From: Ectopseudomonas guguanensis
Lineage (GTDB): Bacteria; Pseudomonadota; Gammaproteobacteria; Pseudomonadales; Pseudomonadaceae
NCBI RefSeq assembly: GCF_900104265.1
Contig: NZ_FNJJ01000009.1
Span: 168,857 to 232,856 of the forward strand
Reading direction: 5' to 3'
DNA length: 64,000 nucleotides
Shown: piece after piece, positions 38,348 through 48,115 of the stretch
Numbering within the stretch: the first letter of the stretch is position 1
Layout of the letters: every line of letters begins with the position of its first letter
Position numbers and translations under genes: made by a program
Notes under the pieces: generated by a model
What the model saw: the letters and a program-made list of their open reading frames with translations, nothing else
The model's database searches: none
What the model was told of the DNA's origin: nothing

Positions 38348-39106
38348 TCAGACCAGGTCGAGCTGGACCTTGTGGCTGTGCAGCAGCCGGGTGATGGCGG
38401 CCGACGGCGCGCTATCGGTGAACACGCGGTCGACCAGGGCGATGGAGCCCAGACGCACCACGGCGTTGCGGCCGAACTTGCTGGAATCGGCAGCGAGGAA
38501 AACCTGGCGGGCATTGTCGATGATGGCCTGGGAGACGCGTACTTCCTGATAGTCGAAGTCGAGCAGGCTGCCGTCCTCGTCGATGCCGCTGATACCGACG
38601 ATGGCGTAGTCGACCTTGAACTGCTGGATGAAATCCACCGCCGCCTGGCCGACGATACCGCCGTCGCTGCGCACCGTGCCGCCGGCCACCAGCACCTCGA
38701 AGTCGGCCTTGGCGCTGAGCTGCGCGGCCACGTGCAGGTTGTTGGTGATGATCTTCAGGCCCCGGTGGTTCTGCAGCTCGCGGGCAATGGCCTCGGTGGT
38801 GGTGCCGATGTTGATGAACAGCGAGGCGTGATCGGGAATCTGCGCGGCCACGGCCTCGGCGATGCGCTGCTTCTCCTCGCGCATCTGCCCGGCGCGCATG
38901 CCGTAGGCGGTGTTCTGGATGCTCGAGGCCTCGCAGGCAGCGCCGCCGTGGGTGCGGCGCAGCAGGCCGTGCTCGGCCAGCTGATTGATGTCGCGGCGGA
39001 TGGTCTGCGGGGTGACGGCGAACGCCTGGGCCAGTTCGTCGATGCTGACGTAGCCGCGTTCACGGGCGAGATTGAGGATGTCGTGCTGGCGGGGAGCGAG
39101 ATTCAT
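38348..39106 (-). CDS. glpR: DeoR-family glycerol-3-phosphate regulon repressor GlpR
   Basis: 252 residues. N-terminal helix-turn-helix [40 protein letters not shown] with the DeoR signature, and LLRRTHGGA. The effector domain has [14 protein letters not shown] and VGISGID, as in GlpR of E. coli. It represses glp genes until glycerol-3-phosphate binds. It is divergent from ybaK-glpK, 98 bases apart, with a candidate operator at the ybaK start. Confidence 0.95.
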   Translation of the reverse strand: MNLAPRQHDILNLARERGYVSIDELAQAFAVTPQTIRRDINQLAEHGLLRRTHGGAACEASSIQNTAYGMRAGQMREEKQRIAEAVAAQIPDHASLFINIGTTTEAIARELQNHRGLKIITNNLHVAAQLSAKADFEVLVAGGTVRSDGGIVGQAAVDFIQQFKVDYAIVGISGIDEDGSLLDFDYQEVRVSQAIIDNARQVFLAADSSKFGRNAVVRLGSIALVDRVFTDSAPSAAITRLLHSHKVQLDLV

Positions 39107-39187
39107 GAGCGCTTCCTGTGATGGTCACCCATTATAAGCTGTAGATGCGGAGGTTTTCGGCCTGTTAATGTAGACCATCCTTCACTG

Positions 39188-39207
39188 CGTTTTCACATTC
39201 GAACATG
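39188..39207. promoter_or_regulatory. Candidate GlpR operator overlapping the ybaK start
   Basis: CGTTTTCA CATT CGAACATG: the right half CGAACAT is a perfect GlpR half-site and contains the ybaK ATG (39205-39207); the left half is degenerate. It implies GlpR control of ybaK-glpK. Confidence 0.5.
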
Positions 39208-39675
39208 ACGCCTGCAATCGATCTGTTGAAAAAGGCCAAGGCCGAACACCGGGTGCACAGTTACCAGCACGACCCCAAGGCGCCGTCCTACGGGTTGGAG
39301 GCGGCAGAAAAGCTGGGCCTGGCGTCCGAGCGCGTATTCAAGACGCTGCTCGCTGCCACCGAGAAGGGTGAGCTGCTGGTGGCCGTGGTGCCGGTGGCCG
39401 GCAGTCTCGATCTCAAGGCGCTGGCGGCGGCGGCCGGGGCGAAGAAGGCCGATATGGCCGACCCGAGCGCTGCGCAGCGTGCCACCGGTTATCTGGTCGG
39501 CGGCATCAGCCCGCTGGGGCAGAAGAAGCGCCTGCGCACCTTCATCGACGAGTCGGCGCGCCTGCATCCGACCATCCACGTCAGCGGCGGCCGGCGCGGG
39601 CTGGAGTTGGAGCTCTCGGCCGATACCCTGGCGCAACACACCCAGGGACACTTCGCCGCTATCGGCAAAGCCTGA
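39205..39675 (+). CDS. ybaK: Cys-tRNA(Pro) deacylase YbaK
   Basis: 156 residues, the usual length. It begins MTPAIDLLKKAKAEHRVHSY and has the YbaK/EbsC blocks GLEAAEKLGLASERVFKTLL, the catalytic Lys region KTL, then ATGYLVGGISPLGQKKRL and ELELSADTLA. It hydrolyses Cys wrongly attached to tRNA-Pro. It sits between glpR and glpK, 82 bases before glpK, in the place where glpF lies in other pseudomonads. Confidence 0.93.
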   Translation: MTPAIDLLKKAKAEHRVHSYQHDPKAPSYGLEAAEKLGLASERVFKTLLAATEKGELLVAVVPVAGSLDLKALAAAAGAKKADMADPSAAQRATGYLVGGISPLGQKKRLRTFIDESARLHPTIHVSGGRRGLELELSADTLAQHTQGHFAAIGKA

Positions 39676-39757
39676 GCTGGGCAGTATGCTGCCAGCAAAA
39701 TAAGCCAGTCTGCAGTCAACTGCAGTGAACGCTACCGATAACAACAAGGAATCTTGC

Positions 39758-41245
39758 ATGTCCCAATACCTGCTAGCCATCGACCAGGGCACCACCAGTT
39801 CCCGTGCCATCATCTTCAGTGCCCAGGGCTTGCCGGTGGCGCGTGCTCAGCAGGAGTTCAAGCAGTACTTCCCGCAGGATGGCTGGGTCGAGCACGACGG
39901 CCAGGAAATCTGGCTGTCCACGCTCAAGGTCTGCCGCGATGCCATCGCCAGCAGTGGCCTGCAGCCCGAGTCGATCGCCTCCATCGGCATCACCAACCAG
40001 CGCGAAACCACGCTGGTCTGGGATGCGGCCACTGGCACGCCGATTCATCCGGCCATCGTCTGGCAGGATCGTCGCACCGCCGACTACTGCGCCGGACTCA
40101 AGGAGCAAGGCCACGAAGCGATGGTCTCGGCCAGGACCGGTCTGCTGATCGACCCGTATTTCTCTGCCACCAAGCTGCGCTGGATTCTGCACAACGTGCC
40201 GGGCGCACAGGAGCGGGCAGAGCGCGGCGAGCTGCGTTTCGGTACGGTCGACAGCTTCCTGCTGTGGCGTCTGACCGATGGCAAGGTGCACCGTACCGAT
40301 GCCAGCAACGCCTCGCGTACGCTGATGTTCAACATCCATACCCAGCAGTGGGACGAGGAACTGCTAAAGCTGTTCGGCATCCCTGCCAGCCTGCTGCCTG
40401 AGGTGCTCGACTGCGCCGCCGAGTTCGGCCATACCGAAGCCGAGCTGCTCGGCGCCAGCATCCCGGTGCTGGGCATGGCCGGTGACCAGCAGGCGGCGCT
40501 GATCGGCCAGGCGTGCTTCGAACCGGGCATGGTCAAGAGCACCTATGGCACCGGCTGCTTCATGATCCAGAACACCGGCGGGCAGCCGGTGAGTTCGAAG
40601 AATCGCCTGCTGACCACGGTGGGTTACCGCCTCGACGGCAAGGTCACCTACGCGGTGGAGGGCAGCATCTTCGTTGCCGGTGCGGCGGTACAGTGGCTGC
40701 GTGACGGCATCAAGCTGATCAGTCATGCGCGCGAAAGCGAGGCCCTGGCCGAAGCCACGGGAGAGGCCTGCGGGGTGTTTTTGGTGCCGGCCTTCACCGG
40801 TCTGGGTGCGCCCTACTGGGACCCGAAGGCGCGTGGCGCCATCTTCGGCCTGACCCGCGATACCGGGATCAAGGAGATCGTCACCGCCGGCCTGCAGTCG
40901 GTGTGCTACCAGACCCGCGACCTGCTCGAGGCCATGCGCCAGGATGGCGCGGCGGCGCCCAGTGCGCTGCGTGTGGATGGCGGCATGGTGGAGAACAACT
41001 GGGTCATGCAGTTTCTCGCCGACATCCTCGGCGTCAGCGTCGAGCGTCCCGAGGTCACCGAGACCACTGCGCTCGGCGTCGCCTATCTGGCGGGGCTGAA
41101 GCTCGGGCTGTATCGCGACCTCGATGCCATCGCCAGCCACTGGCATCGCCAGCAACGTTTCGAACCGCGGATGAACGACGCGCATCGCGAGCGCCTCTAC
41201 GCCGGCTGGCTGGACGCGGTGAAGCGCGTGCGCAGCGAGCCCTGA
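39758..41245 (+). CDS. glpK: Glycerol kinase
   Basis: 495 residues from ATG 39758, with AAGGA upstream. FGGY kinase signatures: the N-terminal phosphate-binding [51 protein letters not shown] and [17 protein letters not shown]. It phosphorylates glycerol to glycerol-3-phosphate, which GlpD then oxidises. The glycerol facilitator glpF, adjacent in many pseudomonads, is not seen here. Confidence 0.97.
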   Translation: MSQYLLAIDQGTTSSRAIIFSAQGLPVARAQQEFKQYFPQDGWVEHDGQEIWLSTLKVCRDAIASSGLQPESIASIGITNQRETTLVWDAATGTPIHPAIVWQDRRTADYCAGLKEQGHEAMVSARTGLLIDPYFSATKLRWILHNVPGAQERAERGELRFGTVDSFLLWRLTDGKVHRTDASNASRTLMFNIHTQQWDEELLKLFGIPASLLPEVLDCAAEFGHTEAELLGASIPVLGMAGDQQAALIGQACFEPGMVKSTYGTGCFMIQNTGGQPVSSKNRLLTTVGYRLDGKVTYAVEGSIFVAGAAVQWLRDGIKLISHARESEALAEATGEACGVFLVPAFTGLGAPYWDPKARGAIFGLTRDTGIKEIVTAGLQSVCYQTRDLLEAMRQDGAAAPSALRVDGGMVENNWVMQFLADILGVSVERPEVTETTALGVAYLAGLKLGLYRDLDAIASHWHRQQRFEPRMNDAHRERLYAGWLDAVKRVRSEP

Positions 41246-41259
41246 ACCTCTGCAGGGCC

Positions 41260-41272
41260 GTAGGAGCGGGAC
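41260..41272. repeat. Partial REP element after glpK
   Basis: GTAGGAGCGGGAC, the conserved head of the REP consensus, interrupted where the cyclophilin relic begins. Confidence 0.5.
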
Positions 41273-41405
41273 GCTTGGCGTCGATGATCAGCACCGACTG
41301 GCGCGGCACGTTCTGGTGCATGCCGCGATTGCCAATGGGGATCTGGGCGATCTTGTCGACCACCTCCATGCCACGGGTCACCTTGCCGAACACCGCGTAG
41401 CCGAA
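41271..41405 (-). pseudogene. C-terminal relic of a cyclophilin-type peptidyl-prolyl isomerase
   Basis: The minus strand reads FGYAVFGKVTRGMEVVDKI and then GNRGMHQNVPRQSVLI, the typical C-terminal end of PpiA/PpiB cyclophilins. There is no start, no catalytic core, and its own stop is replaced by REP sequence at the 3' side. About 45 codons remain, bordered by a REP fragment and the GTAGCCCGGATG palindrome. It was probably left by a repeat-mediated deletion or transposition. Confidence 0.8.
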
Positions 41406-41410
41406 GGCTC

Positions 41411-41467
41411 GTAGCCCGGATGCACTCCGGGGGGTGTATTGCAATCCCCGGATTTCATCCGGGCTAC
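41411..41467. repeat. GTAGCCCGGATG palindromic element
   Basis: 12-base perfect inverted ends GTAGCCCGGATG / CATCCGGGCTAC enclosing a second nested stem CCGGGG/CCCCGG. This is an insertion-like intergenic repeat in the glpK-phzF gap. Confidence 0.75.
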
Positions 41468-41479
41468 ACCTGCAGGGCG

Positions 41480-41505
41480 GTAGGAGCGGCTTCAGCCGCG
41501 ACGCT
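41480..41505 (+). repeat. REP element
   Basis: GTAGGAGCGGCTTCAGCCGC and GACGCT: a full consensus REP with hairpin GCGGC-TTCA-GCCGC. The remaining bases to 41593 hold no recognised signal. Confidence 0.8.
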
Positions 41506-41593
41506 CTCGGCTATCTGGAAAACAGCAACTGTATCTGTTGCAGGTTACCTGGCGCAGGCATGCTGGCCGTTCTCATCCGGCCAGGTACTCAGC

Positions 41594-42400
41594 ATGCCGC
41601 TCGAATTTCATCAAGTTGACGCCTTTACCGACCAACCTTTCGCCGGCAATCCGGCCATGGTCTATCGCCTCGATGCCTGGCTCGACGAGCCGCTGATGCA
41701 GCGTATCGCTGCCGAGCACAACCTGGCCGAGACGGCCTTCGTGGTGAAGGAGGGGGAGGCCTGGCATATCCGCTGGTTCACCCCGACCAGCGAGGTGCCG
41801 CTGTGTGGCCACGCGACCCTGGCCAGCGCCAAGGTCTTGTTCGATCTCTATCACGAGGCGGGCGAGGTGTTGCAGTTCACCTGCCTGTCCGGCGCGTTGC
41901 GCGTGACTCGCCAGGGGCAGCGGCTGGAGCTGGATTTTCCGCTGCGTCCAGTGGTGCCGGTAGCGGCGTCGCTGCAAGCCGAGGTCGAGCGCGCCTTGGA
42001 TCAGCCCGCGCATCAGGTGCTGGCCCTGCTCGATGCCGATGGCAGCGTGCAGGAGTTGATGGTGGTGCTCGCCAGCGAGGCGCAGGTGCGGGGCTTCGCT
42101 CCCAACCTGCCGGCGCTGGCCGAGCTGCCGGGGCTTGGCGTGCTGATCACGGCGCCCGGCGAGCGGCATGATTTCGTCTCGCGCTATTTCGCACCGAGCA
42201 TCGGCATCGATGAGGACCCGGTGACCGGCTCGACGCACTGCATGCTGGCGCCTTACTGGGCCGAGCGCCTGGGGCGCAGCGAGCTCAGCGCCTTTCAGTG
42301 CTCGGCGCGTGGTGGTGAGCTGCTTTGTCGCCTCGATGGCGCGCGGGTGAAGATCGCCGGCCACGCGCGGCATATTGCTTCGGGCCGGCTGATGCTCTGA
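41594..42400 (+). CDS. PhzF-family isomerase/epimerase-like protein
   Basis: 268 residues from ATG 41594. PhzF family blocks: FHQVDAFTDQPFAGNPAMVY at the N-terminus, NLAETAFVV with the catalytic Glu, IRWFTPTSEVPLCGHATLAS, and the C-terminal half with EDPVTGSTHCMLAPYW. The fold is diaminopimelate-epimerase-like. The reaction for stand-alone members is unknown; there are no phenazine genes here. Convergent with the ABC gene, one base apart. Confidence 0.92.
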   Translation: MPLEFHQVDAFTDQPFAGNPAMVYRLDAWLDEPLMQRIAAEHNLAETAFVVKEGEAWHIRWFTPTSEVPLCGHATLASAKVLFDLYHEAGEVLQFTCLSGALRVTRQGQRLELDFPLRPVVPVAASLQAEVERALDQPAHQVLALLDADGSVQELMVVLASEAQVRGFAPNLPALAELPGLGVLITAPGERHDFVSRYFAPSIGIDEDPVTGSTHCMLAPYWAERLGRSELSAFQCSARGGELLCRLDGARVKIAGHARHIASGRLML

Positions 42401-42401
42401 T

Positions 42402-43504
42402 TCAGTTACTGCTGACCCGGCGCACGCCGCCGGAGTCGGTCAGTTGCAATTGCGCTGCCACGCTGCCCAACGCAGGGAAGGCCACCAGGTGATCGGCGGC
42501 GATGCGGATGCCCACTTCGTCGCCCGGCAGATGATCGGCATGGCTGGGGAAGATCGATTCCAGTTGGCTGCCGGTTGGCAGTTGCAGGCGATACAGGGTG
42601 GCGGCGCCGAGGAAGGTCTTGCCGACGATGCGCGCCTTCAGATCGCTGCTCTCATCCGGGACGATGTCGTCCGGACGCAGCAGCACGTCTACCGCGCTGC
42701 CCTGTGCCCAGGTATAGGCACGGTTGCCGCGAATCACGCCCAGCTCGGTCTGCACCGTATCCGGGCTGAGCAGCTGGCCGCGAATGAAGTAGCCCTGGCC
42801 GATGAAACTGGCGACGAAGGGCGTGAGCGGCTCGTGGTAGAGATTGAACGGTGTGTCCCACTGCTCCAGGCGGCCCTGGTTGAACACGCCGACATGATCG
42901 CTGACGGCGAAGGCCTCTTCCTGATCGTGGGTGACCAGAATGGCGCTGGTGCCGCGCGCCTTGAGAATCTCGCGCACCTCATGGCTGAGGCGTCGACGCA
43001 ACTCGCCATCGAGGTTGGAGAAGGGCTCGTCGAGCAGCAGCAGTTTCGGTTCCGGCGCCAGGGCGCGGGCCAGGGCGACACGCTGCTGCTGCCCGCCGGA
43101 CAGCTCGTGCGGATAGCGCTGGGCCAGATGGCCGAGCTTGACCAGCTCCAGCAGCTCCCGGGTGACACGCTCGGCATTGGCTTGCTTGCGAATGCCGAAG
43201 GCGACGTTGTCGGCGACGCTGAGATGGGGGAACAGGGCATAGTCCTGAAACACCATGCCGATGTGGCGCTTTTCCGGGGCCAGAGTGAAGCCGGCACGGG
43301 AGATCACCTCACCTGCCAGTTCGATCTCGCCTTCGAGCACCGGCTCGAAGCCGGCGATGGCGCGCAGCGTGGTGGTCTTGCCGCAGCCGGAGGGGCCGAG
43401 CAGGCAGCCGATGTCGCCAGCGTTCAGATGCAGGTCGAGGTCCTGCACCACCTTGTGCGCGTGATAGCCGCAATTCAGCCCGCGCAGTTGCAGCAACGGC
43501 TCGC

Positions 43505-43508
<4 letters not shown>
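42402..43508 (-). CDS. ABC transporter ATP-binding protein (FbpC/PotA-like)
   Basis: 368 residues from ATG 43508. Walker [12 protein letters not shown]-loop [10 protein letters not shown], signature LSGGQQQR, Walker [17 protein letters not shown] and switch VTHDQEEA; a C-terminal TOBE-like domain ([10 protein letters not shown]). It belongs to the iron/polyamine/molybdate importer group. No permease or binding-protein gene is near, so the substrate is unknown. Its ATG overlaps the argF stop (ATGA), so the two are translated together, as I recall in P. aeruginosa too. Confidence 0.92.
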
Positions 43509-44425
<917 letters not shown>

Positions 44426-44541
44426 CGTTAACTACCTTTATCACTACAGTTCGCAAGCCCGAGGCGAATGCAAAAAAACGGGAAAACGGCAGGGCTTGCG
44501 GCAGAGGCCGCAGGGTGCGACGAAACAGGGGAAGGCGCGAT

Positions 44542-44569
44542 CTTATAAGGAAATGACGAGAAGGCGCAA
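44542..44569 (-). promoter_or_regulatory. Candidate argF promoter
   Basis: On the minus strand -35 TTGCGC, 16 bases, -10 TATAAG, about 110 bases before the start codon. An ArgR site is not recognisable with confidence. Confidence 0.4.
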
Positions 44570-44655
44570 ATTGCCCCTCTGGAACTGGCAAATGGATGTT
44601 TTGTAAGCCTTTTCGCAAAGCGGCGTGCGAGATGTCACAAAACTGACATCATCGC

Positions 44656-44685
44656 TTGCGCCGCTCTGGAACGGGCCTCTAGGAT
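44656..44685 (+). promoter_or_regulatory. Candidate promoter of the downstream lipoprotein gene
   Basis: -35 TTGCGC, 18 bases, -10 TAGGAT, about 75 bases before ATG 44762. It is in the 336-base divergent gap shared with argF; nothing else is recognised there. Confidence 0.4.
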
Positions 44686-44761
44686 GCCGCCGCCTTTTCG
44701 AGGCAATGCATTGCCCCCGCAATGGGGACATCCATGGAATATATGTGCAAAGGAGTTTTGC

Positions 44762-45193
44762 ATGAAACACGTAGCCTACGCCGCCGCTTTCTCCGCTCTC
44801 GCCCTGCTGACTGGCTGTGCCAGCCAGAACGTTAGCCAGCCGACCGTTCCGCTGAACGGTACCGTGCAGACCAACCTGAAGGCCGACGTGAAAGTGGGCG
44901 AGCCCATCTCCGGTCAATCTTCGGTGAACATCCTGTTCGGTGTGTTCAAGCTGGGTGGTGATACCCAGTTCGCCGATGGCGTGACCTACGGTGGTGGCGA
45001 AGGTGGTTTCGCGCTGGGTCTCGACCCGGTCGCTTCCGCCAAGTCCGCAGCTGCCTACAAGGCAGTCAAGGCCTCCAGTGCCGACGTGATCGTCGCACCG
45101 CGTTACGAAGTGAACGTCCAGGATTACTTCGTGTACAAGACCGTTAGCGTCAGCGTTACCGGCAACAAGGGCACCGTGACCTCCATCCGTTGA
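44762..45193 (+). CDS. Conserved lipoprotein
   Basis: 143 residues from ATG 44762, with AAAGGAG upstream. Signal peptide with lipobox LTGC (ALALLTGCASQ). The mature part contains a glycine-rich stretch (VTYGGGEGGFALGLDP) and KAVKASSADVIVAPRYEVNV, resembling the TRL/YhfL-like family of small lipoproteins with conserved ADxIxxPRY. Outer-membrane location likely (Ala at +2). Followed by a 14-pair palindrome. Confidence 0.8.
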   Translation: MKHVAYAAAFSALALLTGCASQNVSQPTVPLNGTVQTNLKADVKVGEPISGQSSVNILFGVFKLGGDTQFADGVTYGGGEGGFALGLDPVASAKSAAAYKAVKASSADVIVAPRYEVNVQDYFVYKTVSVSVTGNKGTVTSIR

Positions 45194-45212
45194 TTCGGAC
45201 CGTTGCGACCCT

Positions 45213-45241
45213 GAATCGGCAGGCATGATGCCTGCCGATTC
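45213..45241. terminator. 14-pair perfect hairpin after the lipoprotein gene
   Basis: GAATCGGCAGGCAT, one base, ATGCCTGCCGATTC. A perfect dyad 20 bases after the stop; there is no long T-run, so termination strength is uncertain. Confidence 0.65.
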
Positions 45242-45338
45242 ATGAGACGAACGCTGCTGGCGTCGTCCCTTCGCCCGGCCCATAGTTCGAAGTCTGCGAC
45301 CTGACCGGTCGTCTCGGATCAGAACAAGAGGCCAGGCC

Positions 45339-47447
45339 ATGACCAAGTCCCTTCATTACCGTGCATGCCACCTGTGCGAAGCCATCTGCGGCCTCGCCAT
45401 CGAAACCGAAACCCTGGCAGACGGCGAAACGCAGATCCGCTCGATCAAGGGCGACCCCCAGGACAGCTTCAGCCGTGGCCATATCTGCCCCAAGGCGGTG
45501 GCGCTGCAGGACATCCAGAACGACCCTGACCGCATCCGCCAGCCCCTGCGCCGCATCGGCCAGCAGTGGCAGGCCATTGCCTGGGACGAGGCCTTCGAAC
45601 TGGTTGCCGAGCGCCTGAGCGCGATCCAGGCCGAGCATGGGCAGAACGCCGTGGCCGTGTACCAGGGCAACCCCAGCGTGCACAACTACGGGTTGATGAC
45701 CCACAGCAACTACTTCCTTGGCCAGTTGAAGACGCGCAACCGCTACTCCGCCACCTCGGTCGACCAGTTGCCGCACCACCTGACCAGCCACCTGATGTAC
45801 GGCCACGGCCTGCTGATCCCGATTCCGGACATCGACCACACCGACTTCATGCTGATTCTCGGCGGCAACCCGCTGGCCTCCAACGGCAGCATCATGACCG
45901 TGCCGGATGTGGAGAAGCGCCTGAAGGCCATCCAGGCCCGCGGCGGCAAGCTGGTGGTGGTCGACCCGCGGCGCAGCGAGACCGCGGCCATCGCCGATCA
46001 GCACCTGTTCGTGCGTCCCGGCAGCGATGCCGCGCTGCTGCTGGCGCTACTCAATACCCTGTTCGAGGAGGGCCTGACGCGCGCCAGCCATCTGCCGGTG
46101 GAGGGGCTGGAGCAGGTGCGCGCGGCCATTGCCGAATTTACCGCCGAAGCCATGAGCGCCCGCTGCGGCGTCCCGGCCGCCAGCATTCGCCAGCTGGCGC
46201 GGGACTTCGCCGCGGCGGACAAGGCGGTGTGCTACGGGCGCATGGGGGTATCCACCCAGGCCTTCGGCACCCTCTGCCAATGGCTGGTGCAACTGATCAA
46301 CCTGGTTACCGGCAATCTCGACCGGGCTGGCGGGGCGCTTTGCACCACGCCTGCGGTGGACCTGGTGGCGAGCACTTCCGGTGGGCATTTCAATCGCTGG
46401 CAGAGCCGGGTGTCCGGGTTGCCGGAATACGGCGGCGAGCTACCGGTCTCGGCACTGGCCGAAGAGATGCTTACCCCCGGCGAGGGGCAGATTCGCGCGC
46501 TGGTCACGGTGGCCGGCAATCCGGTGCTGTCCACCCCCAATGGTCGCCAGCTGGAGCGGGCACTGGACGGCCTGGACTTCATGCTCTCGGTGGATTTCTA
46601 CATCAACGAGACCACCCGTTACGCCGACCTGATCCTGCCGCCCACCGCGCCACTGGAACACGATCACTACGACACCACCTTCAATGTCTTCGCCGTGCGC
46701 AACGTCACCCGCTTCAACGAGGCGATCCTGGCCAAGCCGGAGGGGGCGCTGCACGACTGGGAAATCTTCGTCGGCCTGGCCAAGGCCTTCGCCGCGCGCA
46801 ATGGCCTGGAGTTGAAGCCGACTGTGGCGCCGGAGCAGATGATCGACATGGGGCTGCGTTTCGGCCCCTATGGCGATCGCAGCGAACACAAGCTCAGCCT
46901 GGCAGCGCTGCGCGACCACCCGCACGGGCTCGACCTGGGCCCCTTGCAGCCGAACCTGGCGGCGCGCCTGAAAACGCCGAGCAAGACGGTACAGGCGGCG
47001 CCCGAGCAGCTGCTGGCGGACCTGGCGCGCTTTGCCGGGCAGGAACAGCCGGCAGCCCATGAACTGCTGCTGATCGGCCGGCGCCACGTGCGCAGCAACA
47101 ATTCCTGGATGCACAACTACCACCGCCTGGTGAAGGGCAAGCCTCGTCATCAGTTGCTGATGAACCCGGCGGACCTGGCCAGCCGTGGCCTGGTCGACGG
47201 CCAGCGCGTGCAGGTGCGCTCGCGGGTCGGCAGCATCGAGGTGGAGGTGGCGGCCAGCGACGAGGTGATGGCCGGCGTGGTCAGCCTGCCGCACGGCTGG
47301 GGGCATGCCCGCCCCGGCGTGCAACTGGATATCGCACGGGCCCAGCCCGGGGCCAGTGCCAACGACCTGACCGACGAGCGCCGTCTCGATGCGTTGTCCG
47401 GCAATGCGGTGCTCAATGGTGTGCCGGTGGAGGTGGTGGCTGCGTAG
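45339..47447 (+). CDS. Molybdopterin oxidoreductase (formate dehydrogenase/DMSO reductase family)
   Basis: 702 residues. N-terminal [4Fe-4S] site CHLCEAIC plus GHICPKA (Cys10, 13, 17, 50), then molybdopterin-guanine-dinucleotide domains (GGNPLASNGSIM, VVVDPRRSETAAIADQHLFV) and a C-terminal MoCo-binding barrel (RVGSIEVEVAASDEV, SLPHGWGH). No Tat signal, so cytoplasmic. Where formate dehydrogenases have Cys or Sec as Mo ligand this reads NRYSATS, i.e. Ser137, though the alignment is by eye. No electron-transfer partner gene is adjacent; the substrate is unknown. Confidence 0.9.
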   Translation: MTKSLHYRACHLCEAICGLAIETETLADGETQIRSIKGDPQDSFSRGHICPKAVALQDIQNDPDRIRQPLRRIGQQWQAIAWDEAFELVAERLSAIQAEHGQNAVAVYQGNPSVHNYGLMTHSNYFLGQLKTRNRYSATSVDQLPHHLTSHLMYGHGLLIPIPDIDHTDFMLILGGNPLASNGSIMTVPDVEKRLKAIQARGGKLVVVDPRRSETAAIADQHLFVRPGSDAALLLALLNTLFEEGLTRASHLPVEGLEQVRAAIAEFTAEAMSARCGVPAASIRQLARDFAAADKAVCYGRMGVSTQAFGTLCQWLVQLINLVTGNLDRAGGALCTTPAVDLVASTSGGHFNRWQSRVSGLPEYGGELPVSALAEEMLTPGEGQIRALVTVAGNPVLSTPNGRQLERALDGLDFMLSVDFYINETTRYADLILPPTAPLEHDHYDTTFNVFAVRNVTRFNEAILAKPEGALHDWEIFVGLAKAFAARNGLELKPTVAPEQMIDMGLRFGPYGDRSEHKLSLAALRDHPHGLDLGPLQPNLAARLKTPSKTVQAAPEQLLADLARFAGQEQPAAHELLLIGRRHVRSNNSWMHNYHRLVKGKPRHQLLMNPADLASRGLVDGQRVQVRSRVGSIEVEVAASDEVMAGVVSLPHGWGHARPGVQLDIARAQPGASANDLTDERRLDALSGNAVLNGVPVEVVAA

Positions 47448-47531
47448 GCGGGTGCCTCTCCCGAGTGGGTGGTAGGCGCCGCGCCTCGCGGAGAAGGGCG
47501 GCCGTCACGCGATGTTGGGTAAACACCCAGG

Positions 47532-47558
47532 AGCTTCGCCCCGAGGCGGGGCTCCTAC
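47532..47558 (-). repeat. REP element before grxD
   Basis: Minus strand GTAGGAGCCCCGCCTCGGGG and CGAAGCT; an almost exact copy of the one at 10912. Confidence 0.8.
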
Positions 47559-47584
47559 GGGGCATCGCATATCACGGAATGGAT

Positions 47585-47617
47585 GCTCGGCAAGGCCGAG
47601 CATTATGCTCGGCTTTT
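47585..47617 (+). other. Three-arm alternative hairpin with T-tract upstream of grxD
   Basis: GCTCGGC AAG GCCGAGC ATTAT GCTCGGC TTTT: arm 2 (47595-47601) can pair with arm 1 (47585-47591) or arm 3 (47607-47613); the second option is an intrinsic terminator. A -10-like TACAAT (47621-47626) follows, so it could end the upstream transcript just before the grxD promoter. Confidence 0.5.
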
Positions 47618-47676
47618 CGTTACAATCGCGCCACCGTGGCGACCGTCGGGTCGCGAAGTCTATGCTGAGGTGCCCC

Positions 47677-48003
47677 ATGGATATCATCGAAACCATCAAA
47701 GAGCAGATCGCCAACAACACCGTTCTGCTTTACATGAAAGGCTCGCCCAACGCGCCGCAGTGTGGCTTCTCCGCCCGTGCCGCCCAGGTAGTGATGGGTT
47801 GCGGCGAGAAGTTCGCCTACGTCGACATCCTGCAGAATCCGGAAATCCGCGCCAACCTGCCGAAGTACGCCAACTGGCCGACCTTCCCGCAGCTGTGGGT
47901 GGCTGGCGAACTGGTCGGCGGCAGCGACATCCTCACCGAGATGTACGAGAAGGGCGAACTGCAGACCCTGATCAAGGATGCCGTGAGCAAAGCCGGCGCC
48001 TGA
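47677..48003 (+). CDS. grxD: Monothiol glutaredoxin (Grx4/GrxD)
   Basis: 108 residues from ATG 47677 (an upstream reading frame has no start signal), beginning MDIIETIKEQIANNTVLLYM. The CGFS active site (APQCGFSARA), WPTFPQLWVAGELVGGSDI and the glutathione site are intact. It forms [2Fe-2S]-bridged dimers and delivers Fe-S clusters. Followed by a strong terminator. Confidence 0.96.
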   Translation: MDIIETIKEQIANNTVLLYMKGSPNAPQCGFSARAAQVVMGCGEKFAYVDILQNPEIRANLPKYANWPTFPQLWVAGELVGGSDILTEMYEKGELQTLIKDAVSKAGA

Positions 48004-48020
48004 TCGCTGCCTTCGTAAAA

Positions 48021-48046
48021 AAAGAACCCGCCTAGGCGGGTTCTTT
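48021..48046 (+). terminator. Terminator of grxD (bidirectional shape)
   Basis: AAAGAACCCGCC TA GGCGGGTTCTTT: a 12-pair perfect stem 18 bases after grxD. Confidence 0.92.
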
Positions 48047-48115
48047 CGTTTCTGCGGGTCATAAAACCGACGGGCGCCGGTGCGTACGGCCTGGGCGGCC
48101 CCGCGACACCCTACG

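Noticed and set aside
44471..44515. Attenuator-like structure in the argF leader (hairpin plus a run of seven T on the minus strand)
   Set aside because: The hairpin and the T-tract are separated by about 18 bases, no leader peptide is seen, and argF in pseudomonads is controlled by ArgR.
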